From: Verrucomicrobiota bacterium
GTDB lineage: Bacteria; Chlamydiota; Chlamydiia; Chlamydiales; Rhabdochlamydiaceae
DNA: 6,986 nt
Direction: 5' to 3'
NCBI GenBank assembly: GCA_903970455.1
Contig: CAJCIW010000181.1
Span: forward strand, 1-6,986
Position 1 is the stretch's first letter. Every line of letters begins with the position of its first letter. A program made the position numbers and the translations under genes. The notes beneath the pieces are model-generated. The model was not told the DNA's origin. It searched no databases and was given only the letters and a program-made list of their open reading frames with translations. This document shows, one piece after another, positions 5,688 through 6,986 of this stretch.

Positions 5688-6986
5688 TGTACCCGGCCAA
5701 GAGGCTGGATTCTAATTTCATGTACGATCTCCTGATAAGATACTACGGCCATATCGGGATATTCCCCTTCGATCAATTTCCGCACAAACCGCCGCACGTC
5801 GATCGCCGTGAGCAAGACAGGCGGCTGGCCGCCGACAGGGGTTGGGACAATGGTCGTCCGCATCGAGTGCAAGATCAATTGCACCGAATCCGGGTCAAGA
5901 GCGAGATAGGAGCCCGCAGAGGTTTGTTTGATGGCGCCGCGGACCATATCTTCAATTTCGGGGTCGAGCAAATAGACCGATAAAATCGACTGTCCTTGGG
6001 AATATTTGTAGCTAATGTACCGTTTCAGTGATGAACGGACATATTCGGTGAGCAGGACAGTATCTTTCTCTGTTTGCGCCCATTCAGAAAGCGCCTCCAA
6101 AATGGTGCGCAGGTCTTTGATCGAGATCTGTTCCTGGACAAGTCGCTTGAAGATTTCGGTCAATTTCTGCAAAGGAACAAGTCGCGTCACTTCTTTAACG
6201 AGATCGGGGTACGATTTTTCGATGAATTCTAAAATTCCGCGAACTTCCTGGATGCCGATAAAATCCGCAGCATGCTGGCGATAGAAATACGACAAGTGCA
6301 AGATCATCACATCGAGCGGCTTCCAGAATTTGATGCCGGCTTTTTGCAAAATTTCCTGATATTTGCTGTCGACCCATACGGACGGCTGCCCGATATTGTT
6401 CTTGGTCGTCGTAAAAGGAATATTGTAACGACGCAAATTGTCGGGCGTTTCCGTGGTCAAAAGCGCATTTTCAATGATCTTGCCGCGGACAATGGGAACT
6501 TCATTCAGGTAGATCGAGTATTCATCCCCTTCCAAAGAGGGGGCATCGGTGCGGACGTGTACGCCGGGAAAACGGACGCCGAGGTCTTGGTAGAGGGCAT
6601 GGCGCATTTTAGGGATCATGTCCTCGATAAATGTGGTGCCCTGTTTTTCTTTCCGGATTGTATTGGAGAGCAATTTGCCCACTTCGAGGATGACCGGGAG
6701 TGTTAAAGCATAATCGTCCACTCCGCCGCGTATGACAGTATGCCCTTCCACATCCGTTTGGACTTTGCCGGAAACCATCCCAGCCTGCGATTTTGCGGCG
6801 GTTTTCCTGGCATTGTACCACACGGTGAAGCCCACGCTGAACATAACAATAGCGATGAAGATGAAGATCAATGTAGGGAAGCCCTTGATGAATCCCATCA
6901 TGAATACCACGGCTGAAGCGATCATGATCGCTTTGGGTTGGCCAAGGAGCTGTCCGGAAATTTCTTTACCTAAGTGGGAATCTTTC
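5678..6986 (-). CDS. sctV: Type III secretion export gate SctV (CdsV/LcrD, FlhA family), C-terminal part
   Basis: SctV forms the nonameric export gate in the inner membrane; its cytoplasmic ring docks substrates, chaperones and the SctW gatekeeper. The frame is open from the right edge (first full codon at 6985), giving 435 residues of a family usually near 700, so the N-terminal part with most membrane helices is outside. The visible part begins GKEISGQLLGQPKA, as FlhA/LcrD proteins do before their last two helices (about residues 19-58, with FPTLIFIFIAIVMFSVGFTV). Then comes the cytoplasmic domain with DDYALTLPVILEVGKLL, YLNEVPIVRGKI, VQEQISIKDLRTILEALSEW and TAIDVRRFVRKLIEGEYP. It ends IQPLGRVQLS, a normal family C-terminus. 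The Met at 6925 is internal, not a start. Three palindromes follow before sctW, so the two genes may not be expressed equally. Confidence 0.95.
   Translation of the reverse strand, partial: KDSHLGKEISGQLLGQPKAIMIASAVVFMMGFIKGFPTLIFIFIAIVMFSVGFTVWYNARKTAAKSQAGMVSGKVQTDVEGHTVIRGGVDDYALTLPVILEVGKLLSNTIRKEKQGTTFIEDMIPKMRHALYQDLGVRFPGVHVRTDAPSLEGDEYSIYLNEVPIVRGKIIENALLTTETPDNLRRYNIPFTTTKNNIGQPSVWVDSKYQEILQKAGIKFWKPLDVMILHLSYFYRQHAADFIGIQEVRGILEFIEKSYPDLVKEVTRLVPLQKLTEIFKRLVQEQISIKDLRTILEALSEWAQTEKDTVLLTEYVRSSLKRYISYKYSQGQSILSVYLLDPEIEDMVRGAIKQTSAGSYLALDPDSVQLILHSMRTTIVPTPVGGQPPVLLTAIDVRRFVRKLIEGEYPDMAVVSYQEIVHEIRIQPLGRVQLS

Overview
The window comes from a member of the Chlamydiae, most likely an environmental (amoeba-associated) lineage rather than Chlamydia itself. 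The main evidence is gene order. Read on the minus strand, sctV (cdsV/lcrD), sctW (copN), an Scc1/SycE-type chaperone and malQ follow each other, as I recall they do in Chlamydia trachomatis (CT090-CT089-CT088-CT087). The SctW protein also looks like chlamydial CopN in its middle and in its Ala/Gln-rich N-terminal region. After malQ the order seems to leave the Chlamydia pattern, where I recall rpmB comes next. Genus and species cannot be fixed from the sequence alone.

All six genes lie on the minus strand, so transcription runs from high to low coordinates. Positions 6986-5678 hold the C-terminal part of SctV, the export gate of the type III secretion system; its 5' end is outside the window. 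Positions 5687-5615 hold three palindromes in a row, the last a very stable hairpin followed at a short distance by a T run. Then come sctW, the gatekeeper or plug protein (5585-4389), scc1, a class I secretion chaperone (4392-3961, ATGA overlap with sctW), and malQ, a GH77 4-alpha-glucanotransferase (3959-2349, one base after scc1). These last three are packed as one operon, so a glycogen/maltodextrin enzyme is co-expressed with secretion genes.

A 104-base AT-rich gap (2348-2245) carries a plausible sigma70-type promoter whose -35 element lies in the loop of an inverted repeat. It precedes a 304-residue coiled-coil protein that I do not recognise. This protein has a duplicated G-x-Y-[YF]-x-D-P motif block and a single hydrophobic segment near the C-terminus. 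An intrinsic terminator follows; its 5' arm is the last codons of the gene. The remaining left part (1245-1) is a SirB1-like transglutaminase-fold/TPR protein with a hydrophobic N-terminus, cut by the window edge.

The core of the window is a known chlamydial secretion locus. The less explained parts are the coiled-coil gene, the hairpin cluster between sctV and sctW, and the acidic tail of SctW, whose codons also form the ribosome-binding region of scc1. No RNA genes, insertion sequences, CRISPR arrays or stretches over 300 bases without a gene were seen.
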